From Lachnospiraceae bacterium Marseille-Q4251 (GTDB lineage Bacteria; Bacillota; Clostridia; Lachnospirales; Lachnospiraceae): 64,000 bases of DNA. Made by a program: the position numbers and the translations under genes. The stretch spans positions 3,844,001 through 3,908,000 of the forward strand of contig JAGTTO010000001.1 in the NCBI GenBank assembly GCA_018223435.1, written 5' to 3'. The notes under the pieces are model-generated. The model made no database searches and was not told the origin of the DNA. It saw nothing but the letters and a program-made list of their open reading frames with translations. This document shows positions 1-8,334 of this stretch, in pieces. Position 1 is the first letter of the stretch; each line of letters opens with the position of its first letter.

Positions 1-668
1 ACGGACGATGGGCGAAGAGCAAAGGCATGCCCAGAAACTACGGTCATTCCAGGGGAGCCAAGAACCTGGAAGTGATCTGCGAGGATGCCTGGAATATGGG
101 CATCAAATATCTGACGGTCTATCTGTTTTCCACGGAAAACTGGAAGCGGTCCAAGGAAGAGGTGGACGGCCTCATGAGGCTGTTCCGCAGCTACACAAAG
201 ACCTGTATCAAGACTGCCCAGAAAAATAATATGAAAGTACGGGTACTGGGAGATCCCACAGCTCTGGATCCGGATCTTCAGGAGAGCCTGAAAAAGCTGG
301 AGGAGTCCTCGAAGGACAACACCGGACTGAATTTCCAGATCGCCATCAATTACGGCAGCCGGGACGAGATTACGAGAGCGGTCCGCCATCTGGCAGCGGA
401 TGTGAAGGACGGAAAGCTGGCCGTTGATGCCATCGACGAGGCCTGCATTTCCGGCTATCTGGACACGAGAGAAGTGCCGGATCCGGACCTTCTGATCCGC
501 ACCAGCGGAGAGCAGCGCCTTTCCAACTACCTGCTCTGGCAGCTGGCCTATACAGAATTTTATTTTACCGATGTGCCCTGGCCCGCTTTTACCAAGGAGG
601 AGCTTTGGAAGGCCATCGAGAAGTTCAACAGCCGTGACCGGCGTTACGGCGGAGTGAAGGAGGGATAA
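1..668 (+). CDS. uppS: Isoprenyl (undecaprenyl) diphosphate synthase, 5' end cut off
   Basis: Cis-prenyltransferase that extends farnesyl diphosphate with IPP to the C55 lipid carrier used for peptidoglycan synthesis. The frame is open to base 1, so the N-terminus lies outside the window; the visible part begins inside the family's NGRW motif (GRWAKSKG, bases 3-26), just after the catalytic Asp. Further family motifs follow: YGHSRGAKN, FSTENWKR and, near the end, DLLIRTSGEQRLSNY, then RRYGGV. The stop is one base from the cdsA start, so the two are one operon, the usual uppS-cdsA-dxr-rseP order. An ATG at base 27 lies inside the conserved domain and is not the true start. Confidence 0.96.
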   Translation, partial: GRWAKSKGMPRNYGHSRGAKNLEVICEDAWNMGIKYLTVYLFSTENWKRSKEEVDGLMRLFRSYTKTCIKTAQKNNMKVRVLGDPTALDPDLQESLKKLEESSKDNTGLNFQIAINYGSRDEITRAVRHLAADVKDGKLAVDAIDEACISGYLDTREVPDPDLLIRTSGEQRLSNYLLWQLAYTEFYFTDVPWPAFTKEELWKAIEKFNSRDRRYGGVKEG

Positions 669-669
669 C

Positions 670-1479
670 GTGTTTAAAACGAGACTGCTCAGTGGTATTG
701 TCTTGGTGATCATCGCTCTTGTGACCATCATCAGCGGCAGTTACCTTCTCTGGGGAACCTTATTCCTGGTGTCTCTCATCGGCCTGACGGAGCTTTACCG
801 GGCTGCAGGCGTACAGGAAAAGGGCTTTTCCCTTCTGGCCTTAATCGGGGCTCTCGGTGTGGCTTCCTATTATTTGCTGTTACTTTTCGGATTTGAGGCA
901 TATAGTATGATGGATATGATTTTTATTCTGATCGTACTGATGGCCGTCTATGTATTTACATATCCGAAATACCATGCGGACCAGGTCATGGCGGCCTTCT
1001 TCGGCGTGGTCTATGTCTCCGTGATGCTTTCCTATATTTATCTCACCCGGAGTCTTGAGGGCGGAGCCTTTCTGGTATGGCTGATTTTCCTCTGCTCCTG
1101 GGGCTGCGATACCTGCGCTTACTGTGTGGGCATCCTCATCGGAAAGCACAAGATGGCTCCTGTCTTAAGCCCGAAGAAATCCATCGAGGGCGCTGTGGGA
1201 GGCGTTGTGGGAGCTGCGCTTCTGGGGCTTATCTACGCCCTGGCAGCCGGAAAATTTTTCCCGGAGTTTGATCACAGCCCGGCGGTTTACGCCCTGATCT
1301 GTGCAGTGGGAGCTCTCATCTCCATGGTGGGAGACTTGGCGGCTTCCGGTATCAAGAGAAACCACAACATCAAGGATTACGGCAAGCTGATCCCCGGACA
1401 CGGCGGAATTCTCGACCGTTTCGACAGCGTGATCTTCACGGCTCCGGTGATCTATTTCCTTGCCATTGCCCTTCTGTAA
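670..1479 (+). CDS. cdsA: Phosphatidate cytidylyltransferase
   Basis: Integral membrane enzyme making CDP-diacylglycerol from phosphatidate and CTP, the entry point to phospholipid synthesis. 269 residues, normal for the family, with about seven hydrophobic segments. The C-terminal CdsA signature is present from about residue 226 (SGIKRNHNIKDYGK, then PGHGGILDRFDS), including the metal- and CTP-binding K-D and D-R-F-D residues. The start is GTG at 670, one base after the uppS stop, with an AAGGAGGG ribosome site inside the end of uppS. It is translationally coupled to uppS and followed by dxr. Confidence 0.96.
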   Translation: MFKTRLLSGIVLVIIALVTIISGSYLLWGTLFLVSLIGLTELYRAAGVQEKGFSLLALIGALGVASYYLLLLFGFEAYSMMDMIFILIVLMAVYVFTYPKYHADQVMAAFFGVVYVSVMLSYIYLTRSLEGGAFLVWLIFLCSWGCDTCAYCVGILIGKHKMAPVLSPKKSIEGAVGGVVGAALLGLIYALAAGKFFPEFDHSPAVYALICAVGALISMVGDLAASGIKRNHNIKDYGKLIPGHGGILDRFDSVIFTAPVIYFLAIALL

Positions 1480-1500
1480 AAAAGAAGCGGAGGAATGCGT

Positions 1501-2643
1501 ATGAAAAAAATAGCGATTTTAGGTTCCACGGGTTCCATCGGCACCCAGACCCTGGAGGTAGTGGAAAACAACGGCGACATTCAGGTGGAAGCCCTTTCTG
1601 CCAACGGAAATGTGGACCTTCTCGAGAAACAGGCGAGAAAATTTAAACCTTCTGTCATCGCTGTATTCCGCGAGGATGCAGCGAAGGAGCTGAAAGAACG
1701 GTTAAAAGATATGAATATCCGCATCGTGACAGGAATGGACGGTCTCATCGAGATTGCCACGCTGCCCGAGACGGATATCCTGGTGACGGCCATTGTGGGA
1801 ATGATAGGTATTCTTCCCACGATCGAGGCCATCAAAGCCGGAAAAGATATCGCCCTGGCAAATAAGGAAACTCTGGTGACGGCGGGGCATATCATCATGC
1901 CTCTGGCAGAGCGGATGGGTGTTCAGATCCTTCCGGTGGACAGCGAGCACAGCGCCATTTTCCAGGCCCTTCACGGGGAAGACCGGGGCGGAATTGAGAA
2001 GATTCTTATCACAGCCTCCGGCGGTCCCTTCCGGGGAAAAAACCGGGCGGAACTTGAGAATGTTCAGGTGGAGGACGCCCTGAAACATCCGAACTGGTCC
2101 ATGGGCCAGAAGATCACGATCGATTCTGCCACCCTGGTAAATAAGGGGCTGGAGGTCATGGAAGCCAAATGGCTTTTCGGCGTGGATCTGGACCGGATTC
2201 AGGTGGTAGTCCAGCCGAAGAGTATCATCCATTCGATGGTGGAATTTAAGGACGGAGCTGTCATCGCCCAGCTTGGGACACCGGATATGAAGCTTCCGAT
2301 CCAGTACGCCCTCTATTATCCGGAGCGGCGTTACCTTCCGGGAGACCGGCTGGATTTCTGGAAACTGAAGGAAATTACCTTTGAGAAACCGGATACGGAT
2401 ACCTTCCTTGGTCTGCCCCTGGCCTTTCAGGCGGCGAGAACTGGCGGCAGCATGCCAACGGTCTTCAACGCGGCCAATGAGCGGGCTGTGAGCAAGTTTT
2501 TGCATCGGAAGATTCGTTTCCTGGATATCTATGATATAATTTCCGACGCAATGGAACATCATAAAGTTATTCCGAATCCTTCCATCGAAGAGATTCTGGC
2601 AGCAGAGCAGGCAACATACGAACGAATTGAAAGCAGGTGGTAG
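1501..2643 (+). CDS. dxr: 1-deoxy-D-xylulose 5-phosphate reductoisomerase
   Basis: Second step of the MEP isoprenoid pathway: NADPH-dependent rearrangement and reduction of DXP to MEP in the cytoplasm. The NADPH-binding GSTGSIG loop is at residues 8-14; the metal-site region PVDSEHSAIFQAL and the substrate loop ASGGPFRG follow, then SMGQKITIDSATLVNKGLE. 380 residues, usual length. The ATG at 1495 directly abuts the GGAGGA ribosome site, while ATG 1501 has proper spacing and gives the expected MKKIAILG start, so 1501 is preferred. It supplies precursor to UppS in the same operon and its 3' end nearly touches rseP. Confidence 0.97.
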   Translation: MKKIAILGSTGSIGTQTLEVVENNGDIQVEALSANGNVDLLEKQARKFKPSVIAVFREDAAKELKERLKDMNIRIVTGMDGLIEIATLPETDILVTAIVGMIGILPTIEAIKAGKDIALANKETLVTAGHIIMPLAERMGVQILPVDSEHSAIFQALHGEDRGGIEKILITASGGPFRGKNRAELENVQVEDALKHPNWSMGQKITIDSATLVNKGLEVMEAKWLFGVDLDRIQVVVQPKSIIHSMVEFKDGAVIAQLGTPDMKLPIQYALYYPERRYLPGDRLDFWKLKEITFEKPDTDTFLGLPLAFQAARTGGSMPTVFNAANERAVSKFLHRKIRFLDIYDIISDAMEHHKVIPNPSIEEILAAEQATYERIESRW

Positions 2644-2644
2644 G

Positions 2645-3679
2645 TTGAGTATTATTCTTGCACTTTTTATTTTCAGCCTGATCATTATCATTCATGAGCT
2701 GGGTCATTTTCTCCTGGCAAAATACAATGGAGTGACAGTGCTGGAGTTTTCTCTGGGCATGGGTCCCAGAATTTTAAGTACGGTAAAGGGCGGCACCCGG
2801 TATTCCTGGAAGCTCCTTCCCTTCGGCGGCTCCTGTGCCATGTTGGGAGAGGATGAGGCCACCACAGAGGAAGGCTCCTTCGGAAGCAAATCCGTCTGGG
2901 CCCGAATTTCCGTTATTGCGGCAGGCCCGATTTTTAACTTTATTCTGGCTTTTCTCTTATCCCTTTTTATCATCGGAAGCATCGGTTATGACGCTCCGGT
3001 GATCAGCTATGTGGGGGAGGGAACTCCCGCAGCCGAGGCCGGTATCCAGGTGGGAGACCGGATTCTGAAAATGAACAATCAGAAGATTCATGTGGCCCGG
3101 GAGATTACCGGCTACACCCTCTATCATCCCAACGAGGAGACGATCACCGTCACCTGGGAGCACGAGGGAGAGAAGAAAACCGCGGATATCACGCTTCAGA
3201 TGGATGAGGAAGTCGGCAGAAAGCTGATGGGAATTTCCGTCTCCGGCGCCCGCACAAAGCTTGGCCCTGTGGGCGTACTGAAATACAGCGCCTACGAGGT
3301 GAAATACTGGATTGCCACCACGCTGGACGGCCTGAAACTTCTGATCAGCGGCAGGCTGGGACTCAACGATATGTCTGGCCCCGTGGGCGTGGTCAACATG
3401 ATTGGAAGCACCTATAATGAGAGCAAAGCCGACGGCGGTTTCTATGTATGGCTGAACATGCTGAATATTTCTATTCTTCTGACTGCCAACCTGGGTGTCA
3501 TGAACCTTCTGCCTCTTCCGGCTCTGGACGGCGGCCGCCTGGTTTTCCTTTTCCTGGAAGCCATCCGCCGCAAACGCATCGACCCGGAGAAAGAAGGCAT
3601 GGTCCATATGATCGGCCTTTTGGCTCTGATGGCATTGATGGTTGTGATTATGTTCAATGACGTAAGAAAACTCTTTTAG
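2645..3679 (+). CDS. rseP: Site-2 intramembrane zinc metalloprotease, RseP family
   Basis: Membrane metalloprotease that cleaves transmembrane segments in regulated intramembrane proteolysis. The zinc motif HELGH is at residues 17-21 in the first membrane helix. A PDZ domain occupies roughly residues 115-200 (EGTPAAEAGIQVGDRI), and the second active-site motif NLLPLPALDGGR lies in the C-terminal membrane region. A TTG at 2627 keeps the frame open further upstream, but TTG 2645 has an AGGTGG site at proper spacing and gives the typical N-terminus just before the HELGH helix. It follows dxr in the standard operon order; its substrate is not identifiable here. Confidence 0.93.
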   Translation: MSIILALFIFSLIIIIHELGHFLLAKYNGVTVLEFSLGMGPRILSTVKGGTRYSWKLLPFGGSCAMLGEDEATTEEGSFGSKSVWARISVIAAGPIFNFILAFLLSLFIIGSIGYDAPVISYVGEGTPAAEAGIQVGDRILKMNNQKIHVAREITGYTLYHPNEETITVTWEHEGEKKTADITLQMDEEVGRKLMGISVSGARTKLGPVGVLKYSAYEVKYWIATTLDGLKLLISGRLGLNDMSGPVGVVNMIGSTYNESKADGGFYVWLNMLNISILLTANLGVMNLLPLPALDGGRLVFLFLEAIRRKRIDPEKEGMVHMIGLLALMALMVVIMFNDVRKLF

Positions 3680-3700
3680 TTATTTTTGGAGGCGATTGAT

Positions 3701-4225
3701 ATGAAGAGCTTTTTCACAAATCAGGGAGCTTTTTCCGTTGTTTATCTGGTGCTGGGCATCCTGCTTCTGATCCACCCGGTAGCCTTTTCTCGGGCAGTCT
3801 GCTATGTCCTTGGCATCTGCGCCTTTGTCTACGGCGCCTGGAAGATCTGGGGTTACTGGAAGGATAGAAAGCTGGGCGGCGTGTTCCAGCTGGAACTCAT
3901 CGTGGGCGTGATCCTCGTGGTCATCGGCCTGGTGGCTCTCTTTAAATCCGAGGTTCTGCTTTCCATTCTGCCGGTGATCATCGGCCTCATCATCCTCATG
4001 GACGGTCTGGTGACGATCAATCAGGCACTGAACCTTCGGAAACTGGATTATCGCTGGAAATACCTTCTGCCCATGGGCATTGTGGTAGCCGTGTTCGGCC
4101 TGGTTCTGGTTCTGAATCCCTTCGGAAGCGCGATGCTTCTCATGCGTTTCCTGGGCTTCACACTGCTGGTGGACGGCTTCTGCGACTTCTGGTGGTATTA
4201 CAGACTGAAAAAACTGTTTGAGTAA
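3701..4225 (+). CDS. DUF308 (HdeD-like) membrane protein
   Basis: Small integral membrane protein of 174 residues with six predicted hydrophobic segments in three pairs, the pattern of the DUF308/HdeD family. The function is unknown; HdeD itself is linked to acid stress in enterobacteria, which cannot be assumed here. ATG 3701 is preferred over an upstream in-frame TTG (3686) because TGGAGG lies at 3687-3692 with good spacing. It is the last gene of the uppS operon and is followed by a strong terminator. Confidence 0.8.
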   Translation: MKSFFTNQGAFSVVYLVLGILLLIHPVAFSRAVCYVLGICAFVYGAWKIWGYWKDRKLGGVFQLELIVGVILVVIGLVALFKSEVLLSILPVIIGLIILMDGLVTINQALNLRKLDYRWKYLLPMGIVVAVFGLVLVLNPFGSAMLLMRFLGFTLLVDGFCDFWWYYRLKKLFE

Positions 4226-4233
4226 ACCGGTGG

Positions 4234-4267
4234 GGACGGAGTTTTTGACATAAACTCCGTCCTTTTT
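4234..4267 (+). terminator. Rho-independent terminator after the uppS-rseP operon
   Basis: An 11-bp perfect stem (GGACGGAGTTT with AAACTCCGTCC), 7-base loop, followed by TTTTT. It closes the envelope operon before the kinase gene. Confidence 0.93.
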
Positions 4268-4288
4268 GGCTTTTTAAAGGAGACTTGT

Positions 4289-5188
4289 ATGGAAATCGGA
4301 ATGTACGAAAAGGAAGTGGAGGATAAAGAAATCCGGGAGATTGCAGAGAGAATCTTACCGGATACTTCTTTTGGAAAAATATACAGAATCTGTGAGCAGT
4401 ACGGAGAGGAAGAAGCCGACTGCAGGGAATACGACGTTTATAAGCTTGTGACGCCAGAGGGTGATCGGATGCTGAAAAAAGCGGATAAACGGGAGGTTTC
4501 AAATTATGAGAAATACCTGAAGCAAAAAGATTTCTGTGTTCCCAAATTTTATGGGCGCTGGGACGACGGCGCGGATATCTGGATCATGCTCGAGAGCATC
4601 GAGGGCAATGATTTAAGAGATATGACGGATGAGCTGGCAAAAGCGGCGGCGAAAAGCATTGTTCAGATTCAGAATGCTTTCTGGAATCATCCGGACAGGG
4701 AACGCTTTGAAGTCTATCTGGAAAGAATCAGCCGGAGACTCGCCTGCATCAAGGATGAGCCTGAAATCGGCGAAGCCTACGGGCTCTTTTTTGAAAGACA
4801 GAAGACCTGCCACAGAACCCTGTCAAACGGTGATTTCCTGGAGTTCAATGTGATTGATAAAAATGGACAGGTATTTATCATTGACTGGGGCTTTGGCGGT
4901 ATCATGCCCTATTCTCTGGACCTTGCGCGGTTTATCGCCCATGCGACAGAAGACCGGGCGACCTTTCCGTTTTACATGAACGATGAGCAGAAACGTCTGT
5001 TTTTGAATACCGTTTACGAAAACCTGGTTGAGAAACTGGATTATGAACAGTATTTATATGATATCAAGCTGGCCGTCCTCAATGAATATGTGGAATTTAT
5101 CGAAGCGGATGAGGATGACGACAGATGGTATTATAATCATGCAAGAGAGCTGGCAAGAGAGATTTTGGCTGAGAAAGAAGGAAGATAG
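4289..5188 (+). CDS. Aminoglycoside/choline-kinase-like phosphotransferase
   Basis: Protein of the APH/ChoK kinase-like fold, 299 residues. The catalytic loop reads LSNGDFLEFNV (NGD at 180-182, N187), so the usual His of HGD is Asn while the catalytic Asp and the metal-binding Asn are kept. The DFG-equivalent is IIDWG (D199). The N-terminal lobe has a plausible ATP lysine in RMLKKAD. The substrate is unknown, a small hydroxylated metabolite being likely; aminoglycoside resistance should not be inferred. ATG 4289 has an AAAGGAG site, and the stop is 4 bases before panE, so the two are probably co-transcribed. Confidence 0.75.
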   Translation: MEIGMYEKEVEDKEIREIAERILPDTSFGKIYRICEQYGEEEADCREYDVYKLVTPEGDRMLKKADKREVSNYEKYLKQKDFCVPKFYGRWDDGADIWIMLESIEGNDLRDMTDELAKAAAKSIVQIQNAFWNHPDRERFEVYLERISRRLACIKDEPEIGEAYGLFFERQKTCHRTLSNGDFLEFNVIDKNGQVFIIDWGFGGIMPYSLDLARFIAHATEDRATFPFYMNDEQKRLFLNTVYENLVEKLDYEQYLYDIKLAVLNEYVEFIEADEDDDRWYYNHARELAREILAEKEGR

Positions 5189-5192
5189 CAAG

Positions 5193-6107
5193 ATGAAATA
5201 CGCAGTTATCGGCGCTGGCGGAACCGGCGGTATGATCGGATTTTACATGACAAAGGCAGGAAAAGATGTGACGCTGATTGCCCGCGGCGAGCATCTGGCG
5301 AAGATGCAGGAAAAGGGTCTGACGGTGGAAAGAATGTGGAATGGCTCCATGGAGACGCTGCCTGTTTCTGCGACGGATATGGAGCATTACAGGGAGCGGC
5401 CGGATGTGATCTTTGTCTGTGTCAAGGGATATTCCCTGGCTGGAACCATTCCGTTTATCAAGAAAGCGGCGAAGAAAGATACCGTGGTGATACCAGTTTT
5501 GAATATCTATGGAACAGGCGCAAAGATGCAGAAAGAACTGCCGGAGCTTCTGATTACGGACGGCTGTATCTATGTATCGGCCAATATCAAGGAGCCTGGA
5601 GTTCTGCTGCAGCACGGCAAAATTCTGCGGGTTGTTTTTGGAACCAGAGATAAGGAAGATTTCCGAGAGGTATTAAGAGAGATTGCAGAAGATCTCTGTG
5701 ACTCCGGGATTGAGGGAGTCCTTTCTGAAAATATAAGAAGGGATGCGCTGGAAAAATTTTCCTATGTCTCCCCGATCGGAGCAGCGGGCCTGTATTTTGA
5801 CGCGGTGGCCAGGGATTTTCAGCGGGAAGGAGAACCCAGGGAAACTTTCAAAGCGATGATCCGGGAGATTGCCGCACTCGCAGAGGCGATGGGAATTCCC
5901 TTTGAAAAAGATATGGTGGAGGCCAACCTGAAGATTCTCTCCAACCTGGTGCCGGAAGCCACAACTTCCATGCAGCGAGACGTACTGGCCGGCAAAAATT
6001 CAGAAATCGACGGGCTGGTCTATGAGGTTGTGCGGATGGGAGCCGAGTACGGCGTCCCGGTCCCAGTGTATACGAAAGTGGCGGAGAAACTGCGTGGGAT
6101 AAAATAA
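5193..6107 (+). CDS. panE: 2-dehydropantoate 2-reductase (ketopantoate reductase)
   Basis: NADPH-dependent reduction of ketopantoate to pantoate in pantothenate and CoA synthesis, or a close relative. The N-terminal nucleotide-binding motif GAGGTGG is at residues 7-13, VCVKGYS contains the family's conserved Lys, and the C-terminal ApbA domain includes RRDALEKFSYVSP. 304 residues fits the family. The frame is open 165 bases upstream inside the kinase gene, but ATG 5193 with GAAGG upstream gives the canonical MKYAVIGAGG start. No other pan genes are near, so a different 2-oxo acid substrate is possible. Confidence 0.85.
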   Translation: MKYAVIGAGGTGGMIGFYMTKAGKDVTLIARGEHLAKMQEKGLTVERMWNGSMETLPVSATDMEHYRERPDVIFVCVKGYSLAGTIPFIKKAAKKDTVVIPVLNIYGTGAKMQKELPELLITDGCIYVSANIKEPGVLLQHGKILRVVFGTRDKEDFREVLREIAEDLCDSGIEGVLSENIRRDALEKFSYVSPIGAAGLYFDAVARDFQREGEPRETFKAMIREIAALAEAMGIPFEKDMVEANLKILSNLVPEATTSMQRDVLAGKNSEIDGLVYEVVRMGAEYGVPVPVYTKVAEKLRGIK

Positions 6108-6128
6108 ATATACTGTATTTTTTATATG

Positions 6129-6173
6129 GGAACCGCCCAGTCACTGAAAACAATGACTGAGAGGTTCCTTTTT
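6129..6173 (+). terminator. Terminator between convergent genes
   Basis: A hairpin with GGAACC/GGTTCC outer and CAGTCA/TGACTG inner pairs followed by TTTTT. It lies between panE (plus) and the convergent peptidoglycan-binding gene (minus). Confidence 0.85.
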
Positions 6174-6175
6174 CA

Positions 6176-7429
6176 TCAGTAAAGCTCTGCGATTCTGGTC
6201 ACGCCCACATAGATCTCCTGGACCTTATACCAGGTCCGGTAATCCACCTCTCCGGTCTCGGGAAGACCGAAGATATCCTGGAAGATCTCCACAGCCCGCT
6301 GTGTTTCCTCTCCGTAGATGCCGTCTACCCGGATCTTCGGGATCAGGGGATAATTGTTGGAGATGGCGTTGAGCTGCTCCTGGAGCTGTTCGACCTTCTG
6401 CCCGCGGCTTCCGATATCCAGAGTCTCCCCGGGCCAGGAAGCCGGGATGCCGGAGATCTCCTCGGCAGAGTTGATATACATATCATCCCCGTAATAATAG
6501 CGGAGAATCTCAACAGGTGTATAATTCTGATCCCCCAGATATTTGGAACCCCACTGGGAGAGCCAGTTGGGGCAGCTGACCCTCTGCCCGTCACAGTACT
6601 GGGTCAGAATGGGTTGGCGCACATTGGGCCGGGAGAGATAACTTGCAAAGACTTCATCCACCACCTCGGAGATACTCTCAAAAATGTTCCGGTTGGGGAT
6701 CCATTTGTGGTCGAAAGCGGTAGAGGAAGTGATGGTGAAGGAATAGCCCTTATTTCTATACCATTCGGTATACACCCGGTTCAGCGTAAACGACATAATC
6801 GCCAGCACATTCGCCACAATCGCCGCCCTCGGCCAGGTGGCGTAGATCTCGCTGGAGGCCACATTTTTGATGTAATCCGAATAGCGGATATAGTAATCCT
6901 GGGCAGTACTGTCCCTGGGGGAGCCGTCGTGGACCACGATGTATTCCGGCACGACCACCCGGCTCAGGACGATTTCACCGGAAGCGTTGACGGGCTTGAT
7001 TTCTGCCTCGGCGATCTTTGGCGGATAATTGCCGAAAAGCGTATGAGCGGGGATTGTGTAATTCTGGAAGTCGCCGGAGGACTCTAAGGGGGAGAGTCTT
7101 ACATCCTGGAGGGCCAGAGAGCCGGAAAAAAGCTCCGCCCCCGAGATGGAAAGTGGCTCAAAGCCATCTGCCTGAATCTGGAAAGTATATTCCGAATAGG
7201 GCTGGTTTTCGCTGGGTTCCATACTGTACTCAATGGGCGGAGCAGGAAGCTCCACGGTTTCAGAATTTCCATTTGTGTCGGTGCCGATCTCCTCCAGGGC
7301 TTTCTCCGGCTGGCCGGTATCGAAGATCCGGATCCGGGCATTTTCCACAGGGGAACGGGTCAGGGCCGAGTCCACATGAATGCGGAGCCGGCCTTTATCC
7401 GGTGTATCAGAAGAAAGAGTCTGCGGCAT
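6176..7429 (-). CDS. Peptidoglycan-binding domain protein with SpoIID-like middle region
   Basis: 417 residues with three visible regions. The N-terminus (about 1-115) resembles a carboxypeptidase-regulatory/prealbumin-like beta domain (GRLRIHVDSALTRSPVENAR). The middle (about 180-320) resembles SpoIID/LytB-type cell-wall proteins: many aromatics, SFTLNRVYTEWYRNKGY, then GQRVSCPNWLSQWGS. The C-terminus (about 340-410) is a PG_binding_1 repeat (LDIGSRGQKVEQLQEQLN, VDGIYGEETQRAV). There is no signal peptide, so it may act at or inside the spore or mother cell. The role is inferred only: cell-wall or spore-cortex related. ATG 7429 has AGAGG upstream. Confidence 0.65.
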   Translation of the reverse strand: MPQTLSSDTPDKGRLRIHVDSALTRSPVENARIRIFDTGQPEKALEEIGTDTNGNSETVELPAPPIEYSMEPSENQPYSEYTFQIQADGFEPLSISGAELFSGSLALQDVRLSPLESSGDFQNYTIPAHTLFGNYPPKIAEAEIKPVNASGEIVLSRVVVPEYIVVHDGSPRDSTAQDYYIRYSDYIKNVASSEIYATWPRAAIVANVLAIMSFTLNRVYTEWYRNKGYSFTITSSTAFDHKWIPNRNIFESISEVVDEVFASYLSRPNVRQPILTQYCDGQRVSCPNWLSQWGSKYLGDQNYTPVEILRYYYGDDMYINSAEEISGIPASWPGETLDIGSRGQKVEQLQEQLNAISNNYPLIPKIRVDGIYGEETQRAVEIFQDIFGLPETGEVDYRTWYKVQEIYVGVTRIAELY

Positions 7430-7487
7430 AAGTCAACCTCTGAAAGACTTTCCCTACAGTTTATGCAGCAGGGGTGCCGTTTAAAAC

Positions 7488-7937
7488 TCACTCTTTCGGA
7501 AGCTCAGAAGCGCAGTGAGGGCATTTTACCGCGTCGATATGAATCTCGGATTTACAATAAGGACATACTTTGGTAGTAGGTGCTGTTTCCGGTTCCAGCT
7601 TCGGGCGGCGGATCACATTGATACCTTTTACTACCATAAAAATAGAGAAGGCAATGATCAGAAACTGGATCACGGTCTGGATAAAGGAGCCGTAAGCGAA
7701 AACGGAAGTCGATGCCTTCGCTGCCTCCAGGGTGGGGTAGGACTGGCCGTCCAGGGCGATGAAAAGATTGGAAAAGTCAACCTTTCCGGTGGCGATGCTG
7801 ATGACAGGCATAAGGACATCGTTTACCAGGGAATTGATGATGTTGCTGAAGGCTCCGCCGACAATGACACCGACAGCCATATCCATGACATTGCCGCGCA
7901 TGATGAATTCTTTGAATTCTTCTGTGATCTTGCTCAT
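7488..7937 (-). CDS. mscL: Large-conductance mechanosensitive channel with C-terminal zinc ribbon
   Basis: Homopentameric tension-gated channel releasing solutes on hypo-osmotic shock. The conserved N-terminus (EEFKEFIMRGNVMDMAVGVIVGGAF) runs into TM1, and TM2 covers about 85-108. Residues 125-142 form two CxxC pairs (CPYC at 125-128, CPHC at 139-142), a rubredoxin-like zinc ribbon in place of the usual short cytoplasmic helix bundle. The start is ATG at 7937 with an AGGAGG site; the upstream ATG at 7994 has no ribosome site and adds non-conserved residues. 149 residues. It appears monocistronic. Confidence 0.93.
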   Translation of the reverse strand: MSKITEEFKEFIMRGNVMDMAVGVIVGGAFSNIINSLVNDVLMPVISIATGKVDFSNLFIALDGQSYPTLEAAKASTSVFAYGSFIQTVIQFLIIAFSIFMVVKGINVIRRPKLEPETAPTTKVCPYCKSEIHIDAVKCPHCASELPKE

Positions 7938-7973
7938 AAAGAGTTCCTCCTTATAGTAGTTAGTAGTGCTCAC

Positions 7974-8108
7974 GGATTGCTCCGTGCTTTGCACTCACGC
8001 AATCCTCCCCGCTATTCGCATATCGTGAAGCTTACGCTCCACTTTTATGCTCATATCGGGGCGTGTCTCAAGATCATATCTCACCCCTTGTGCAAGCACA
8101 GGTGTGAG
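7974..8108. repeat. Structured noncoding stretch, three adjacent hairpins
   Basis: No convincing gene lies between mscL (7937) and carA (8335). Three consecutive imperfect palindromes are visible: 7974-8005 (GGATTGC with GCAATCC enclosing GTGC/GCAC), 8007-8061 (CCCCG with CGGGG enclosing paired TAT/ATA, CATA/TATG, GTG/CAC and AGC/GCT separated by small internal loops), and 8080-8108 (CTCAC with GTGAG enclosing TGTGC/GCACA). It may be a dispersed structured repeat or part of the mscL 5' leader on the minus strand. Confidence 0.6.
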
Positions 8109-8193
8109 AATGACCTTTCGACCTTGTAATCATAAGTATATCATAGAAAAAGTTGTCTGCACGGAAAAAATGCATTTTTATGTAAAAAAACAG

Positions 8194-8222
8194 TTGAAAA
8201 ATAAAAATGGATGTGATAAAAT
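8194..8222 (+). promoter_or_regulatory. Probable carAB promoter
   Basis: TTGAAA at 8194-8199 and TAAAAT at 8217-8222 with a 17-base spacer. It predicts a leader of about 105 bases before carA. Confidence 0.6.
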
Positions 8223-8250
8223 ATCGACAATTTGAGCAAAAGTAAGGGGG

Positions 8251-8296
8251 GACGACGAATAGGAAAACAGAAGTTCTTATTCCCGTCTCTTTTTTT
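8251..8296 (+). terminator. Terminator-like hairpin in the carAB leader (candidate attenuator)
   Basis: GACG (8251-8254) pairs with CGTC (8284-8287), and 8257-8265 pairs with 8074-equivalent bases 8274-8282 (9 bp with one G-T), loop of 8 bases, followed by TCTTTTTTT. It lies downstream of the predicted promoter and upstream of the carA ribosome site, so it would stop transcription before carA unless relieved. No antiterminator or PyrR-binding loop could be assigned with certainty. Confidence 0.55.
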
Positions 8297-8334
8297 ATGT
8301 GCCCCGCAACTGTTTAGAAAGGATTAGGTGACAT

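Noticed and set aside
1702..2691. 329-residue minus-strand frame
   Set aside because: Shadow of dxr, which is full length with all its motifs.
7515..8129. 204-residue plus-strand frame over mscL
   Set aside because: Antisense to mscL, extends into hairpin sequence, no ribosome site.
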